NCBI RefSeq assembly: GCF_900143085.1
Contig: NZ_FRCZ01000001.1
Span: 682,001-746,000 of the forward strand
Origin: Gracilibacillus kekensis
GTDB taxonomy: Bacteria > Bacillota > Bacilli > Bacillales > Amphibacillaceae
Direction: 5' to 3'
Length of the DNA stretch: 64,000 bases
The translations under genes and the position numbers were made by a program. Shown here piece by piece: positions 35,006 through 44,890 of the stretch; position 1 is the stretch's first letter; every line of letters starts with the position of its first letter. Below the pieces are notes generated by a model. That model worked only from the letters and a program-made list of their open reading frames with translations. It ran no database searches and was not told the origin of the DNA.

Positions 35006-36019
35006 TTTGTAATTATATGTTTCCTTTTTACTTCGTTCATCCAACCATTGCTGCAAACCATCTGTCTTTCCTTCAACGATAGGTTGAGCAAACAGCGCCA
35101 CCCATTTCGAGGATAGAAACCAGACAATAGCTGCAGCAATTACTGCTAATCCAATCGTGTCCAGGTTATGGTCAACAGCCAGCAAGTTTGCCTGGCGTCC
35201 ATATTGGATAATAATACCGTGTAATAGATAGACATACATCGTATTTTGCCCTAATGGAGTAAACGAAAACCGTTGGCGGGGTACTAATAGCATGACGGAA
35301 AACACCATTAAGGTGGCAACTACATATAATCCTGCCCTAAACATTCCGCCACTCAAAGCTGCATCTAGTGCTTGATAGGATTGGGAACCAAACAACCACT
35401 GTGCCGGAATTGTTGGTGTCACATAACTTACAACAAATACAGCGATTAAGATACCAACAGCTATCGCCTTCTTATTGGCCGTTTGCCAACGGAACAGTTG
35501 TTTTTTCGATAACCAATAGCCAATTAAGAAAAATGGGAAGAAAACCAATGTTCTCGATAAGCTAAAATCTGGTCCAATCATAGGTACATATCCAATGGCA
35601 ATACCGATAGTGAAGGCTGTGAATATACCTACCCATGGTGACATTTTACGATATGCGATTAATAAAATATGCCAGCTGAATAAACTTAATAAGAACCATA
35701 GTCCCCAATGTGGGTCATACAAAGTATTATCCCAACTGTTTTTCCCGATACCTAAAAAGTAGATCGAATAGAAAATTTGAAACAAAAAGTATGGTATTAA
35801 AATCCGTTTCGCTAACTTGATGATATATCCTTTATCACTTGATCCTTTTGCAAAAAAGCCACTTGCTAACACAAAGACTGGCATATGAAAGATATATATC
35901 CATTGATACAATACATCAACCAATTCAATATGATGTTTTAATGGTTGAATTAAATGACCAAATACAACCAAAAATATAAACAGGAGTTTCGCATTGTCAA
36001 AATAAGCTTCTCTTTGCAT
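34991..36019 (-). CDS. Acyltransferase family 3 membrane protein
   Basis: A 342-residue protein with about ten membrane helices. REAYFDNAKLLFIFLVVFGHLIQPL has the catalytic-type His of acyltransferase 3 proteins in helix 1. YIFHMPVFVLASGFFAKG is the second signature, and later LGQNTMYVYLLHGIIIQ carries another conserved His. Such proteins O-acetylate sugars, polysaccharides or peptidoglycan at the membrane. The fucose 4-O-acetylase-like group looks closest. The acceptor is unknown. There is no extra extracellular SGNH domain, unlike OatA. ATG follows AAAAGGGAGAATAAAAC. Confidence 0.85.
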   Translation of the reverse strand: MQREAYFDNAKLLFIFLVVFGHLIQPLKHHIELVDVLYQWIYIFHMPVFVLASGFFAKGSSDKGYIIKLAKRILIPYFLFQIFYSIYFLGIGKNSWDNTLYDPHWGLWFLLSLFSWHILLIAYRKMSPWVGIFTAFTIGIAIGYVPMIGPDFSLSRTLVFFPFFLIGYWLSKKQLFRWQTANKKAIAVGILIAVFVVSYVTPTIPAQWLFGSQSYQALDAALSGGMFRAGLYVVATLMVFSVMLLVPRQRFSFTPLGQNTMYVYLLHGIIIQYGRQANLLAVDHNLDTIGLAVIAAAIVWFLSSKWVALFAQPIVEGKTDGLQQWLDERSKKETYNYKEKSS

Positions 36020-36137
36020 GTTTTATTCTCCCTTTTAACGCTTTTATTCAATAATACCCCCTAAAAGGAAGAACAAAAAGTAAATCAGGTGATTGTTAAC
36101 GAAATGTAATTCCGCTGTTATCTTTTTAAAAGGAATG

Positions 36138-37367
36138 TTAAAAAGTAATCGCCCATGCCCCGTTTCGGAAAATAGCTTCCCTTTCTCCATCAACAGTAAT
36201 GCCATCAATGTCCATATCTGCCGAACCAATCATAAAATCTTCGTGCACAATACTATCATTGACACCATGTTGATCCATTTCTTTGTCATTCATATCTGAT
36301 CCACCCTTAATATTGGTTGGATATGCTTTGCCTAACGCGATATGACAAGAGGCATTTTCGTCAAATAACGTATTATAGAAAATAATGCCTGCTTGAGATA
36401 CAGGAGATTCATGTGGCACTAACGCAACTTCGCCAAGACGTGATGCGCCATCATTATCTGCTTCTAATAATTGTTTCAATGCCTGCTCTCCATTTTCACA
36501 GGTATAATCGATAACTTTTCCATCTTTAAATGTTAAAGTGAAGTTTTCAATTAACTGTCCTTGAAAGCTTAGCGGCTTTGTACTTGTCACTGTACCATTG
36601 ACACCATATTTATGTGGCATTGAAAATACTTCTTCTGTTGGTATATTAGGATTAAATATTACGTTATCTGCAGCTTTTGCTGCTCCACCATGCCAAATAT
36701 GATTTTGAGGTAACTTGATCGTTAAATCGGTACCTTCAGCCTGAAAATGTAGTTTCTGATAATTCTTATGATTTAAGTACTCACGAGCATCTTTTAGCAA
36801 TTGGTTATGTTTGTTCCAAGCTTCGATCGGATCCTCTTGATCGACACGCGCAATACGGAAAATCTCTTTCCATAATTTATCCTTCGCTTCATTCGCTGGT
36901 AGTTCTGGGAAGATTTTCTCTGCCCATTCAGTGGTCGGATAACCAACAATTGACCAACGTGCTTTGTCATTCATCATATAATCACGATATTCTTTTAACG
37001 CTTTTGAACTTGCCTTGGTGACAGCCGCCATTCGGCTACCCTCAATATCTTTTAATAAATCCGGATTTTCTCCATATATATTTAATACAGCATACCCTTC
37101 TTTTACCATGCCTATCATTGCATCTTTACGCCATTTTGGAAAAGTCTCTAACACTTCCATTGGTGCATGCTTCATTTTCAGGTAGGTTAAAGCATCGTCC
37201 TTCCATTCTACATGTACATTTTTTGCACCGACTTCATATGCCTCTTTCACAACAATTCTAACAAATTCAATTGCCTCTATCGGCGCTTGTACTAGCAAGC
37301 CTTGATCCTTTTGCAAGTTAACACCTGTACGTAATGCTAATTGTGCGTATTTCTTCAATAGTTTCAT
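36138..37367 (-). CDS. M29 family aminopeptidase (AmpS/PepS type), copy 1
   Basis: A thermophilic aminopeptidase family protein of 409 residues. KKYAQLALRTGVNLQKDQGLLV at the N-terminus leads to the C-terminal metal site with HESPVSQAGIIFYNTLFDENASCHIALGKAY (about 318-348), GVNDSIVHEDFMIGS and GAWAITF. All metal-binding Glu and His positions are present. It removes N-terminal residues from peptides in the cytoplasm. The frame extends 21 codons upstream, but CAAGGAGG is 8 nt before ATG 37367. A close paralogue lies at 56733-57974. The gene is divergent from the RND pump. Confidence 0.93.
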   Translation of the reverse strand: MKLLKKYAQLALRTGVNLQKDQGLLVQAPIEAIEFVRIVVKEAYEVGAKNVHVEWKDDALTYLKMKHAPMEVLETFPKWRKDAMIGMVKEGYAVLNIYGENPDLLKDIEGSRMAAVTKASSKALKEYRDYMMNDKARWSIVGYPTTEWAEKIFPELPANEAKDKLWKEIFRIARVDQEDPIEAWNKHNQLLKDAREYLNHKNYQKLHFQAEGTDLTIKLPQNHIWHGGAAKAADNVIFNPNIPTEEVFSMPHKYGVNGTVTSTKPLSFQGQLIENFTLTFKDGKVIDYTCENGEQALKQLLEADNDGASRLGEVALVPHESPVSQAGIIFYNTLFDENASCHIALGKAYPTNIKGGSDMNDKEMDQHGVNDSIVHEDFMIGSADMDIDGITVDGEREAIFRNGAWAITF

Positions 37368-37510
37368 GTTTGAACCTCCTTGGTTTAGTGTACTATTATA
37401 ATATGCTACCTCACTAATTGAAAAATGCAAATAGTATACTTCATTTGTTTACTTCTAAGATAAGGTGTGGCATTAATAGAAATAGAGAGTTTATAGACGA
37501 GGTGAATGAA

Positions 37511-40500
37511 TTGGAGACATTGATAAAGTACCGTAAGATTGTATGGATTTTTGTATTATTATTTATTATTACGGGAGTATTTACATATTTACAGACTCCT
37601 AAGCGAGATATACCTGAAATTGAACAAAATATTGCTTCTGTTTCCACCGTTTATCCAAGCGCAAACCCTGAAATTGTTGAACAGGCCATTACAACACCGA
37701 TCGAGCAAAAGGTATTGAAAATTGAAGGCGTAGATCAGGTTACATCGGCCTCCACTAATGGTTTTTCTACGGTGACCATCACACTCGATGATACGAATAA
37801 TGCAGATGCCGTATATTCCACGATAAGGCAATCTGTCCAGGATGCACAAAAAGACTTTCCAGATGAAGCATTGTCCCCAGATGTCACGACAGATCTTGTT
37901 ACTTCTAGTGTTGCTACATACCACCTTTTGAGCGATAATCGTGAGCAATTATTCGAAATAAGAGAACATATAGATACATGGAAAGAAACGATTACAGCAA
38001 TCAGTGGTGTTCATTCTATTTCGGTAAAAGGATTACCAGAGCAAAAGGTCGTTATCTCTCTAGAGGAAGAAAAAATGTCAGAAGAGAGAATCCAACCGAA
38101 CCAGGTCATTGAAACACTGCAAAATGAGCTTAGCCCCGCCGCTTTAGGAACTGAAAAAAATGAGCAGCAAAATATTTTATTAAATATTGAATCGATTGAA
38201 AAACTAGATCAATTAAATACAATACCTATCACTTCAACAAATGAAGGTGCTATCAATTTATCAGATGTCGCAGCTATCTCTGTTGAAAATGAACCATTAG
38301 AAGACATGATTACCTTCCAGGATCAAGCCGCATTGTCCTTAACCATCTTTGCTGAGGATGGTGTCAATATTACAAGTCTGCAATCACAGATTGATGAAAA
38401 GGTGACCAGTTTAACGCAGGAATTGCCAGAAGAAGTAACTGCAGAACGCTTTTATTCTCAAAGTACCGTTATAGATGAAGTGTACACCAATTTATTAGTA
38501 TCTTTCGCGATATCTTTGCTAGCTGTTGTTGTAATTATGATATTAGGCTTACCATTATCATCTGCTATTTTAGTAGCATTTGCTATACCGATTTCGATTA
38601 TTGTCGGATTAATCCCGCTGCCATACACTGGTGTCGACCTTAACCAAATCTCCATAATAGGGATTATTGTGGCAATAGGGATACTCGTGGATGACGCTAT
38701 TGTCGTCAATGATAATATCATGCGCCGTTATCAACTAGGAGACGCTCCTTTAGAAGGGGCAAAAAGAGGGGTTAAAGAAGTAGGTGTATCGATCGTAACC
38801 TCTACACTAATGATCGTCTTTAGCTTTTTTCCTTTAACTTTCTTATCAGGCAGTAATGGTGCTTTTATCCGTGCTTTACCAATTGCATTAATGGGAACGA
38901 TTATTGCGTCCACTTTATTAGCACTTACCGTCATTCCGACCGTGCAATATACAAGACAACTAGCAATTTATCGTTCAAAAAAAAGACGGATAGGCTTACT
39001 GACAAACTTTTTCCGGTGGCTGGAAGACCGCTATGCCAATACGATTTTGCCAGCAACGATCAAAAAACCTTGGTTAACCGTAATTAGTGGTGTAATCGCT
39101 TGTATCCTTTTATTATTATTAGCAATCAAAGTTCCATTTGAATTTTTCCCTGCTGCGGACCGGGAAGAGGTAACACTCTCCTTAACTTTAGATGAGGGGA
39201 CATCGATGGAGGAGACCGATCAATTTTTAGCAGATATTGAAAATTATATTACAAGCAATGTAGACCACATCAATGAAACCGCCCGATACACCGGTGGAGG
39301 TTTACCAAACATCTTTAATTCAGGTTTAAACAGGTCAGGTGATAATACCGGTCAGCTTGTAGTACGAGTCGACCGTGATAAGACTTCCGCTAGTGATTTT
39401 ATTGATCAATACCAGCAAGAATTACGTAATCAGTTTCCCGATGGCGAGATTTTCTTAGAAACGATTGTATCTGGTCCCCCTCCTTCTGCCGCATTGGAGT
39501 TAAAGTTACAAGGACCAGAATTAGATACTTTATTAGAGAATGCGACAACGTTAAAAGAAGAATTAAATGCACTTGATTCGGTTGAGATCGCGACGGTTAA
39601 TGCAGGCACAAGTCAGCCGGTAAAAACATATGATATCGATCGTGAATTTTTGGCGAAAAACAATATTCCTATTAGCCAAATTACCGGCACACTCCAACTA
39701 GCGAATTCTGGTTTACCTTTATCTGATATAGAAGTAGAAAATGAACAAACCAGTATGGAGCTGACATTGGATGAAGGACAGCAAGACGCTATTGATCTGA
39801 ACGCATTAACTGCGGTTGTATCAACGGATGAGGGTGCACCTGAATTTTATACGTATGATGAATTTATTTCCATTAATACGGATGAACAAATTGCTGCAAT
39901 CACACATGAAAATGGTGATCGCACAATTACGATTTCTGCTTATGAAGCGGAAAATGGGGACTTTACTGCTGAGACGACAGAAGTGATAGATAATATGCGT
40001 TCTGAACTGGCATCCTTAGATGGAGATTATGCATTAAATCAGGATGGTGAAGCAAGTGCTGAAACAGAGTTTTTTGTGGAAGTCGCGAAACTGTTTGTCA
40101 TCGTCTTGTTCTTAATTTATATCACACTGGCAATTCAGTTTAATTCATTACTTACACCAGTCTTAATTACGAGCACGGTCTTTTTAGCTGTAACCGGAGC
40201 TATCGTTGGTTTATTTGTTAGTGGCCAACCGTTAAGTTTCTTAGCTGTTTTAGGTATTGTCTCCCTATCGGGGATTGTTGTACGAAATTCGATCCTGATT
40301 ATTGAGTTTATTGAACAAAACAAGGAGAAATATGATAACAATATTGTCGAGGCAATTATTGCCGCTGGGCGTGCGAGATTACGGCCAATTATTCTAACTA
40401 CGCTGACATCAATCGCTGCTTTAACTCCGATCATTTTTATGGGGGATGTCTTATTTAAGCCATTAGCCGTATCGATCGTATCAGGGATAATCTTCTCGAC

Positions 40501-40585
40501 GATATTAACCTTATTACTGTTACCAGCATTCTATATTACAATGAACCGCATCAGCACCAAAAAGAACAATAAAACATCCGTATAA
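37511..40585 (+). CDS. RND superfamily efflux pump, SwrC/AcrB-like
   Basis: About 1024 residues with the twofold-repeated RND layout. Helix 1 is followed by a large extracellular loop, helices 2-6 (FAISLLAVVVIMILGLPL, with the proton-relay GIIVAIGILVDDAIVVNDNI), helix 7, a second large loop, and helices 8-12 (VLGIVSLSGIVVRNSILIIEFIEQN, RPIILTTLTSIAALTPI). The DD pair and the C-terminal signature are intact. In B. subtilis SwrC exports surfactin without a membrane-fusion partner; none is seen here either. The frame opens at 37418, but GAGGTG lies 6 nt before TTG at 37511, giving METLIKYRKIVWIF. The substrate is not known. Confidence 0.88.
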   Translation: METLIKYRKIVWIFVLLFIITGVFTYLQTPKRDIPEIEQNIASVSTVYPSANPEIVEQAITTPIEQKVLKIEGVDQVTSASTNGFSTVTITLDDTNNADAVYSTIRQSVQDAQKDFPDEALSPDVTTDLVTSSVATYHLLSDNREQLFEIREHIDTWKETITAISGVHSISVKGLPEQKVVISLEEEKMSEERIQPNQVIETLQNELSPAALGTEKNEQQNILLNIESIEKLDQLNTIPITSTNEGAINLSDVAAISVENEPLEDMITFQDQAALSLTIFAEDGVNITSLQSQIDEKVTSLTQELPEEVTAERFYSQSTVIDEVYTNLLVSFAISLLAVVVIMILGLPLSSAILVAFAIPISIIVGLIPLPYTGVDLNQISIIGIIVAIGILVDDAIVVNDNIMRRYQLGDAPLEGAKRGVKEVGVSIVTSTLMIVFSFFPLTFLSGSNGAFIRALPIALMGTIIASTLLALTVIPTVQYTRQLAIYRSKKRRIGLLTNFFRWLEDRYANTILPATIKKPWLTVISGVIACILLLLLAIKVPFEFFPAADREEVTLSLTLDEGTSMEETDQFLADIENYITSNVDHINETARYTGGGLPNIFNSGLNRSGDNTGQLVVRVDRDKTSASDFIDQYQQELRNQFPDGEIFLETIVSGPPPSAALELKLQGPELDTLLENATTLKEELNALDSVEIATVNAGTSQPVKTYDIDREFLAKNNIPISQITGTLQLANSGLPLSDIEVENEQTSMELTLDEGQQDAIDLNALTAVVSTDEGAPEFYTYDEFISINTDEQIAAITHENGDRTITISAYEAENGDFTAETTEVIDNMRSELASLDGDYALNQDGEASAETEFFVEVAKLFVIVLFLIYITLAIQFNSLLTPVLITSTVFLAVTGAIVGLFVSGQPLSFLAVLGIVSLSGIVVRNSILIIEFIEQNKEKYDNNIVEAIIAAGRARLRPIILTTLTSIAALTPIIFMGDVLFKPLAVSIVSGIIFSTILTLLLLPAFYITMNRISTKKNNKTSV

Positions 40586-40618
40586 GACTATTAGAAATCG
40601 GTACTAAGTAGACAAAAG

Positions 40619-41092
40619 CTACGAAGTAAACTGTTGTAAATTTATTGGTCAAAGTAGTAATTTTGAAACGTTTTATTTACTAGACATCCGCTCCGGCTGC
40701 CCGCTTTCCTTTCCGCGGGGTTTTTCCTTCAGCTAACTTTTCCAAGCACAAATCGCTTGAAAAAGTGGATCTTCAGGAAAAACATTCCCACAGGAGTGAA
40801 AGCGGGCGGCCTACGCTATAAATTTATTCTACAACATTTATGACAGTTATCAATCTGAGCTATCTATATGAATTCAAATGAAATAATTAGTTAGAAGTCG
40901 TTATTTCAATTCTCGCACTCATTGTAGAACTTCATCTAGCGCAGGCGTCCACTTCGACTTCTAGGGGATTAACATGATCTGAAGATCCACTATGGAAAGT
41001 GTTTTTCTTTTCAAAGTTAGCTGAAGAGCATGCCGGAGCGGTTGTTACACAAATACCTACATTTCAAAATTGTCACGTCTCTTACTTCGCAG
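40619..41092. repeat. Bipartite inverted-repeat element, copy 4 (474 bp)
   Basis: The ends are CTACGAAGTAA (40619-40629) and TTACTTCGCAG (41082-41092). Inner end motifs are GTAATTTTGAAA (near 40658) and TTTCAAAATTGTCA (near 41062). The first hairpin half spans 40690-40818 (CGCTCCGGCTGCCCGCTTTC to GGGCGGCCTACGCT). The second, reversed half is about 40938-41046 (AGCGCAGGCGTCCACTTCGA to CGGAGCGG) and has lost part of its middle. It fills the gap between the RND pump and tcyP. No reading frame. Confidence 0.8.
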
Positions 41093-41106
41093 TATTGTTT
41101 TAATAC

Positions 41107-41144
41107 AAAAAATCCCTCAAGCTAAACCGCTTGAGGGATTTTTT
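41107..41144 (-). terminator. Intrinsic terminator of tcyP
   Basis: AAAAAATCCCTCAAGC pairs perfectly with GCTTGAGGGATTTTTT around a 6-nt loop, with a T-run on either strand. Confidence 0.92.
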
Positions 41145-41145
41145 C

Positions 41146-42540
41146 TTATAGTGCGATGTCTTTGTTGACTGCTTCTTTATCGTTATATTTTTTGATGTTT
41201 AATTTTTTCATTATTTTCGATGTTAATGTTCCTGAAAGGATTGAATCATTTACATTCAATGCCGTACGCCCCATATCGATTAATGGCTCAACAGTAATTA
41301 ATAGACCTGCTAACGCTACAGGTAAGTTCATCGAAGACAATACGATTAGTGCGGCAAATGTTGCACCACCACCAACACCAGCTACACCGAAAGAACTAAT
41401 ACCAATAATTAATATCAACGATACTAAAAAGCCTGGTGATAATGGATCAATACCTTGCGTAGGTGCAATCATTACAGCTAGCATTGCAGGATAAATACCT
41501 GCACAGCCATTTTGACCAATTGTTGCACCAAATGATGCTGCCATATTTGCTGTACCACTGTGCACTCCAAGACTTTCTTTCTGTACTTGGATTGTTAATG
41601 GAATCGTACCTGCACTTGATCTGGACGTAAATGCAAAACTCAACACTGGTAATACTTTACGTACATATGTCATTGGATTTAATCCAAAGATCCCTAAAAT
41701 AATTAAGTGGATAATAAACATTGCGATTAATGCTACATAGGAAGCACCGACAAATTTTCCGAGTTCAATGATACCCGCTACATTTGTTTGTGCAACTGTA
41801 TTTGCCATTAAACCTAAAATACCGTATGGAGCAAGTCGTAAGATAATCGTAACAATTCTCATCACTATCGTGTAAATAGTATTGACAATATCTACGAATT
41901 TCTCGGCTTGTTCCGGTTGTTTTCTTCTAACTCCTAAAACAGCTATACCAACCAATATCGAGAAAATTACAACAGCGATAACAGAAGTTGCGCGTTCACC
42001 AGTCATATCTAAAAAGATATTGGATGGAATAAATTCAAGAATCTTTTGCGGTGTTGTCATCCCTTCAAGAGAACCTAATCTTTCTTCAAGAGCTAACCCG
42101 CGATCTTCTTCTGCCTGACCCATTTCGATTTGATCTGCACTTAGATTAAAGATGGATGAGCTTGCTACACCCACTACTGCCGCAACCATCGCAGTAGATA
42201 CTAAAATACCAATGATCCATGCAGACATTTTTCCTAATTCAGACGATTTCTCTAAGTTGATAATTGATTGAATAATAGAAACCATTACAAGTGGAATAAC
42301 AATCATCATTAATAGTCGGACATACCCTCTACCTACGATGTTATACCAATCTGTTGTAGTGCTGACTATTTCAGAGTCTACTGAATAAGCTATCTGTAAA
42401 AAAGCACCTAGTAGAATCCCCAGGCCAAGACCTGCGAATACTCTTTTACTGAATGATACAAACTTTCTTTGCATCCCAATTAGAATACCTATAAATAATA
42501 GCATTATAACAATATTAATAATAATAAATAATGTATCCAT
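41146..42540 (-). CDS. tcyP: L-cystine/dicarboxylate symporter, TcyP-like
   Basis: A 464-residue protein of the sodium:dicarboxylate (DAACS) symporter family, about nine helices plus two re-entrant loops. SFAFTSRSSAGTIPLTIQVQ is the serine-rich HP1 loop, ASFGATIGQNGCAGIYPAMLAVMI the NxxG region, and VAGVGGGATFAALIVLSSMNLPV the HP2 loop, ending with a helix-8 signature DMGRTALNVNDSI. The N-terminal IIINIVIMLLFIGILIGMQRKFVSFSKRVF resembles TcyP of B. subtilis. No S-box or T-box was seen upstream. The assignment to cystine is by overall likeness and not proven. Confidence 0.85.
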   Translation of the reverse strand: MDTLFIIINIVIMLLFIGILIGMQRKFVSFSKRVFAGLGLGILLGAFLQIAYSVDSEIVSTTTDWYNIVGRGYVRLLMMIVIPLVMVSIIQSIINLEKSSELGKMSAWIIGILVSTAMVAAVVGVASSSIFNLSADQIEMGQAEEDRGLALEERLGSLEGMTTPQKILEFIPSNIFLDMTGERATSVIAVVIFSILVGIAVLGVRRKQPEQAEKFVDIVNTIYTIVMRIVTIILRLAPYGILGLMANTVAQTNVAGIIELGKFVGASYVALIAMFIIHLIILGIFGLNPMTYVRKVLPVLSFAFTSRSSAGTIPLTIQVQKESLGVHSGTANMAASFGATIGQNGCAGIYPAMLAVMIAPTQGIDPLSPGFLVSLILIIGISSFGVAGVGGGATFAALIVLSSMNLPVALAGLLITVEPLIDMGRTALNVNDSILSGTLTSKIMKKLNIKKYNDKEAVNKDIAL

Positions 42541-42746
42541 TCACTTTTCCTCCTTTTTTTGATTAATCCGATTGAAATACTCTGATTATATTACTACCAA
42601 TCTATAGTTATGTCAAACATATAATTTGCAGATAAAAATGGTTATTACTATTCAAATTTATGTTTAAAACAGGATGTCCTATGCATAAGTTTATATTTTG
42701 ATAATTTTTAAATTATTCACAACTATAATTCGAGAGAAATTGCAAA

Positions 42747-42780
42747 GAGATGATATCTATTTCAATATAGAAATCATCTC
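42747..42780 (-). other. Hairpin in the SRPBCC-tcyP gap
   Basis: GAGATGATATCTAT pairs with ATAGAAATCATCTC (one mismatch) around TTCAAT. The T-run is poor (TTTGC on the minus strand), so it is at best a weak terminator of the SRPBCC gene. Confidence 0.4.
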
Positions 42781-42814
42781 CTTTAAAAGGATGCAGTTAA
42801 ATAATGACTGGAAA

Positions 42815-43258
42815 CTATGTAATATCACTTATCGTTCTTTTTTGATACGGCATACCTTTTCCTTCTTCACAATATTGTTTCAGACTGTATAAGAAGATTG
42901 CCCAATTGTAATTACAACTACGATAGCATGTGGTAATATCCTGCCAATTTGTATGTCGGAAAATAATCTCCGTTTTTTGGTTGTTTTCTTTTAAATCAAA
43001 GGAAATTATTGTGTTTATCCATTCTGATTCATCTGATTCAATACATTTCCAAACAATCTCTTTATCAACAACTAGTTCTTCTACACGAATTTTACTCTCA
43101 TCTCCTTCGCCGAAACGAAAGACATTGATCGCACCTATTTCATTAATAAAATGTAAATCATTTGTCCATATTTCGGACAGTCCCTTTTTCGTTGTCAATA
43201 CCTCATAAACATGCTGAACTGGACGGTTGATCACTTGAAAATGTTCGATACTGGACAT
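42815..43258 (-). CDS. SRPBCC (AHSA1-like) domain protein
   Basis: A 147-residue single-domain protein of the START/Bet v1-like AHSA1 group. HFQVINRPVQHVYEVLTTKKGLSEIWTNDL is the first strand and the helix-turn-helix, then VEELVVDKEIVWKC and the long C-terminal helix NYNWAIFLYSLKQYCEEGKG. These form a hydrophobic pocket and act in lipid or polyketide binding or as stress proteins; the ligand is unknown. ATG follows AAAAAGGAGATGGAATT. Confidence 0.85.
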   Translation of the reverse strand: MSSIEHFQVINRPVQHVYEVLTTKKGLSEIWTNDLHFINEIGAINVFRFGEGDESKIRVEELVVDKEIVWKCIESDESEWINTIISFDLKENNQKTEIIFRHTNWQDITTCYRSCNYNWAIFLYSLKQYCEEGKGMPYQKRTISDIT

Positions 43259-43362
43259 AATTCCATCTCCTTTTTATATTAAATATCTCATACGTTTTAT
43301 TATACTATTTCTCACGTTGATGGGTTTCTTATAAATTGCTTTTGTTCAGGCGGACTTAGCAT

Positions 43363-43402
43363 AAAAAAAAGATGACCCCTATTCTAAATAGGGAATCATC
43401 TT
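43363..43402 (-). terminator. Intrinsic terminator of the OsmC gene
   Basis: On the minus strand AAGATGATTCCCTATT pairs with AATAGGGGTCATCTT around TAG, followed by TTTTTTATG. Confidence 0.88.
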
Positions 43403-43435
43403 GGCAATGCACAAAAGTCACAGCAAGGTATTGTA

Positions 43436-43885
43436 TTATCTATCTACGGATATGTTTTCTTCTAAAACGAGTTCAACATTTCCTTTGATCGCTCGAGAGA
43501 TCATGCAGGAAGATTCTGCTTGATCTACAATTTCCTGCAATCGCGAAAACTGTTTATTGGTTGCACTACTTTGTAACACCACTTTCGGTCTGTGGGTAAT
43601 TCGTTTATAAGTAAATACACCATTGGTTACATCTACGTTTCCAACAGAATTTAATTCTAGCTGTTTTAATGGTAAATTTGCTCTTTCAATCATTGCTGCC
43701 ACGGTAATTAAATAACAGGTAGCAGCTGCACCTAATAACATTTCGTCTGGATTGGTGCCAATACCGGGTCCATCCATTTCAGGTGGTATTGATATTTTTG
43801 TCTTTAAATTACCAGCTTCGATATATCCTGCTTCATTTCGGCCTCCAGGCCATGATGCTTGTAATGAAAATTGATGCAAAGTCAT
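43436..43885 (-). CDS. OsmC family peroxiredoxin-like protein
   Basis: A 149-residue protein with the two reactive cysteines of the OsmC/Ohr fold: LLGAAATCYLITVAAMIERA (about residue 57) and QAESSCMISRAIKGN (about residue 126). ISIPPEMDGPGIGTNPDEMLLG lies before the first cysteine. The form is nearer to the OsmC/YhfA group than to Ohr. Members reduce organic hydroperoxides, using dihydrolipoyl or other thiols. ATG follows AGGAAGGGTGATAAA. It is downstream-oriented next to terC on the same strand but separated from the SRPBCC gene by a terminator. Confidence 0.88.
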   Translation of the reverse strand: MTLHQFSLQASWPGGRNEAGYIEAGNLKTKISIPPEMDGPGIGTNPDEMLLGAAATCYLITVAAMIERANLPLKQLELNSVGNVDVTNGVFTYKRITHRPKVVLQSSATNKQFSRLQEIVDQAESSCMISRAIKGNVELVLEENISVDR

Positions 43886-43945
43886 TTTATCACCCTTCCT
43901 AGCAACAATTATATAGGTGCCAATCAGTAGGACAAAATAGTTTGT

Positions 43946-44707
43946 TTAAGCCGCTTCTTGATTTTTTTTGCTGGATAAAAACCAACCTGCTACTGCTATA
44001 CAAACAAGCACTAGATAGAAGGTTAACTTCCATGGTAAGGAATGAGCAAAGTCATGAGATAATAAATGTACATCTTCATGTGCTAACACACTTACAACTA
44101 GTTTGATACCAACCCAACCGACAATTACAAACGCCGCTACTTCAAGTCCTGGTCGATCATGGAGTAATTTCACAAAGACATTTGCAGCAAAACGCATGAT
44201 AATTAAACCAATCATACCCCCTGCAAGCACTACTAAAAATTGTCCGGTGTCCAGACTACCAATCGTTCCTAAACCTGTCGCAGGAAGTGCTACTGCCAAC
44301 GCAACCGCAGCTAATATAGAATCAACAGCAAAAGCTAAATCTGCCATTTCTACTTTAAATACCGTCATCCAAAAACTGCTTCCTTGCTTTTCTTTTCCTT
44401 CTTCGATCAGGTCTTCTTTATTTTTCTTTTTAAATGTATCATACAAGTGTTTAATTGAAATGAATAATAAATATGCTGCCCCAATCGCTTGCACTTGCCA
44501 TACATCTACTAAGAAAGAAATAATAAACAATGAGCCAAAGCGTAATACAAAGGCACCTGCCAGACCATAAAATAGTGCTTTTTTTCGCTGTTCATCTGGT
44601 AAGTGTTTCACCATAATGGCTAAAACTAATGCATTATCTGCAGCCAGAATACCTTCCAAACCAATTAATACGATTAATACCCACCCATATTCTATGAGTA
44701 ATTCCAT
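43946..44707 (-). CDS. TerC family manganese exporter
   Basis: A 253-residue protein with about seven membrane helices. GLEGILAADNALVLAIMVKHLP is the TerC signature with the acidic metal-binding pair, and EMADLAFAVDSILAAVAL the matching second half. LHDRPGLEVAAFVIVGWVGIKL lies near the C-terminus. B. subtilis TerC proteins (MeeF, MeeY) export Mn2+ and metallate secreted enzymes. The yybP-ykoY riboswitch directly upstream supports a manganese role here. The frame opens at 44761 inside the riboswitch terminator region; AAGGAGATGGAG fixes the ATG at 44707. Confidence 0.93.
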   Translation of the reverse strand: MELLIEYGWVLIVLIGLEGILAADNALVLAIMVKHLPDEQRKKALFYGLAGAFVLRFGSLFIISFLVDVWQVQAIGAAYLLFISIKHLYDTFKKKNKEDLIEEGKEKQGSSFWMTVFKVEMADLAFAVDSILAAVALAVALPATGLGTIGSLDTGQFLVVLAGGMIGLIIMRFAANVFVKLLHDRPGLEVAAFVIVGWVGIKLVVSVLAHEDVHLLSHDFAHSLPWKLTFYLVLVCIAVAGWFLSSKKNQEAA

Positions 44708-44761
44708 TCGACTCCATCTCCTTGTGAATAAAAATAATCTCCACCCATTGGTAAAGATCAC

Positions 44762-44880
44762 ACAAAAAACGAGACCTTTACCATGGACGGTAAAGGTCTC
44801 GCTAACAACGTAGAGTTGCCAATAATGCCGGAGATATTTCTCGAAATGACGACATTTATTGTGCAGCTACTCCCCTTTAT
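44762..44880 (-). ncRNA. yybP-ykoY manganese riboswitch with terminator
   Basis: On the minus strand AAAGGGGAGTAGCT opens the aptamer (from 44880), ATCTCCGGCATTATTGGCAA is the internal loop region, and CTCTACGTTGTTAGCGAGACC closes it. The expression platform is a perfect 12-bp stem GAGACCTTTACC / GGTAAAGGTCTC (44771-44800) with TTTTTT after it. The terminator arm shares the closing bases, so Mn2+ binding would expose the read-through form. It controls terC. Confidence 0.9.
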
Positions 44881-44890
44881 GTATGTTTTT

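Noticed and set aside
37418-37510. N-terminal extension of the RND pump
   Set aside because: The 31 extra codons have no Shine-Dalgarno and no membrane character; GAGGTG before TTG 37511 gives a normal RND N-terminus.
42541-42700. S-box or T-box leader before tcyP
   Set aside because: No GGCAACC core, no AGGGTGGNACCGCG sequence and no terminator hairpin in the leader.
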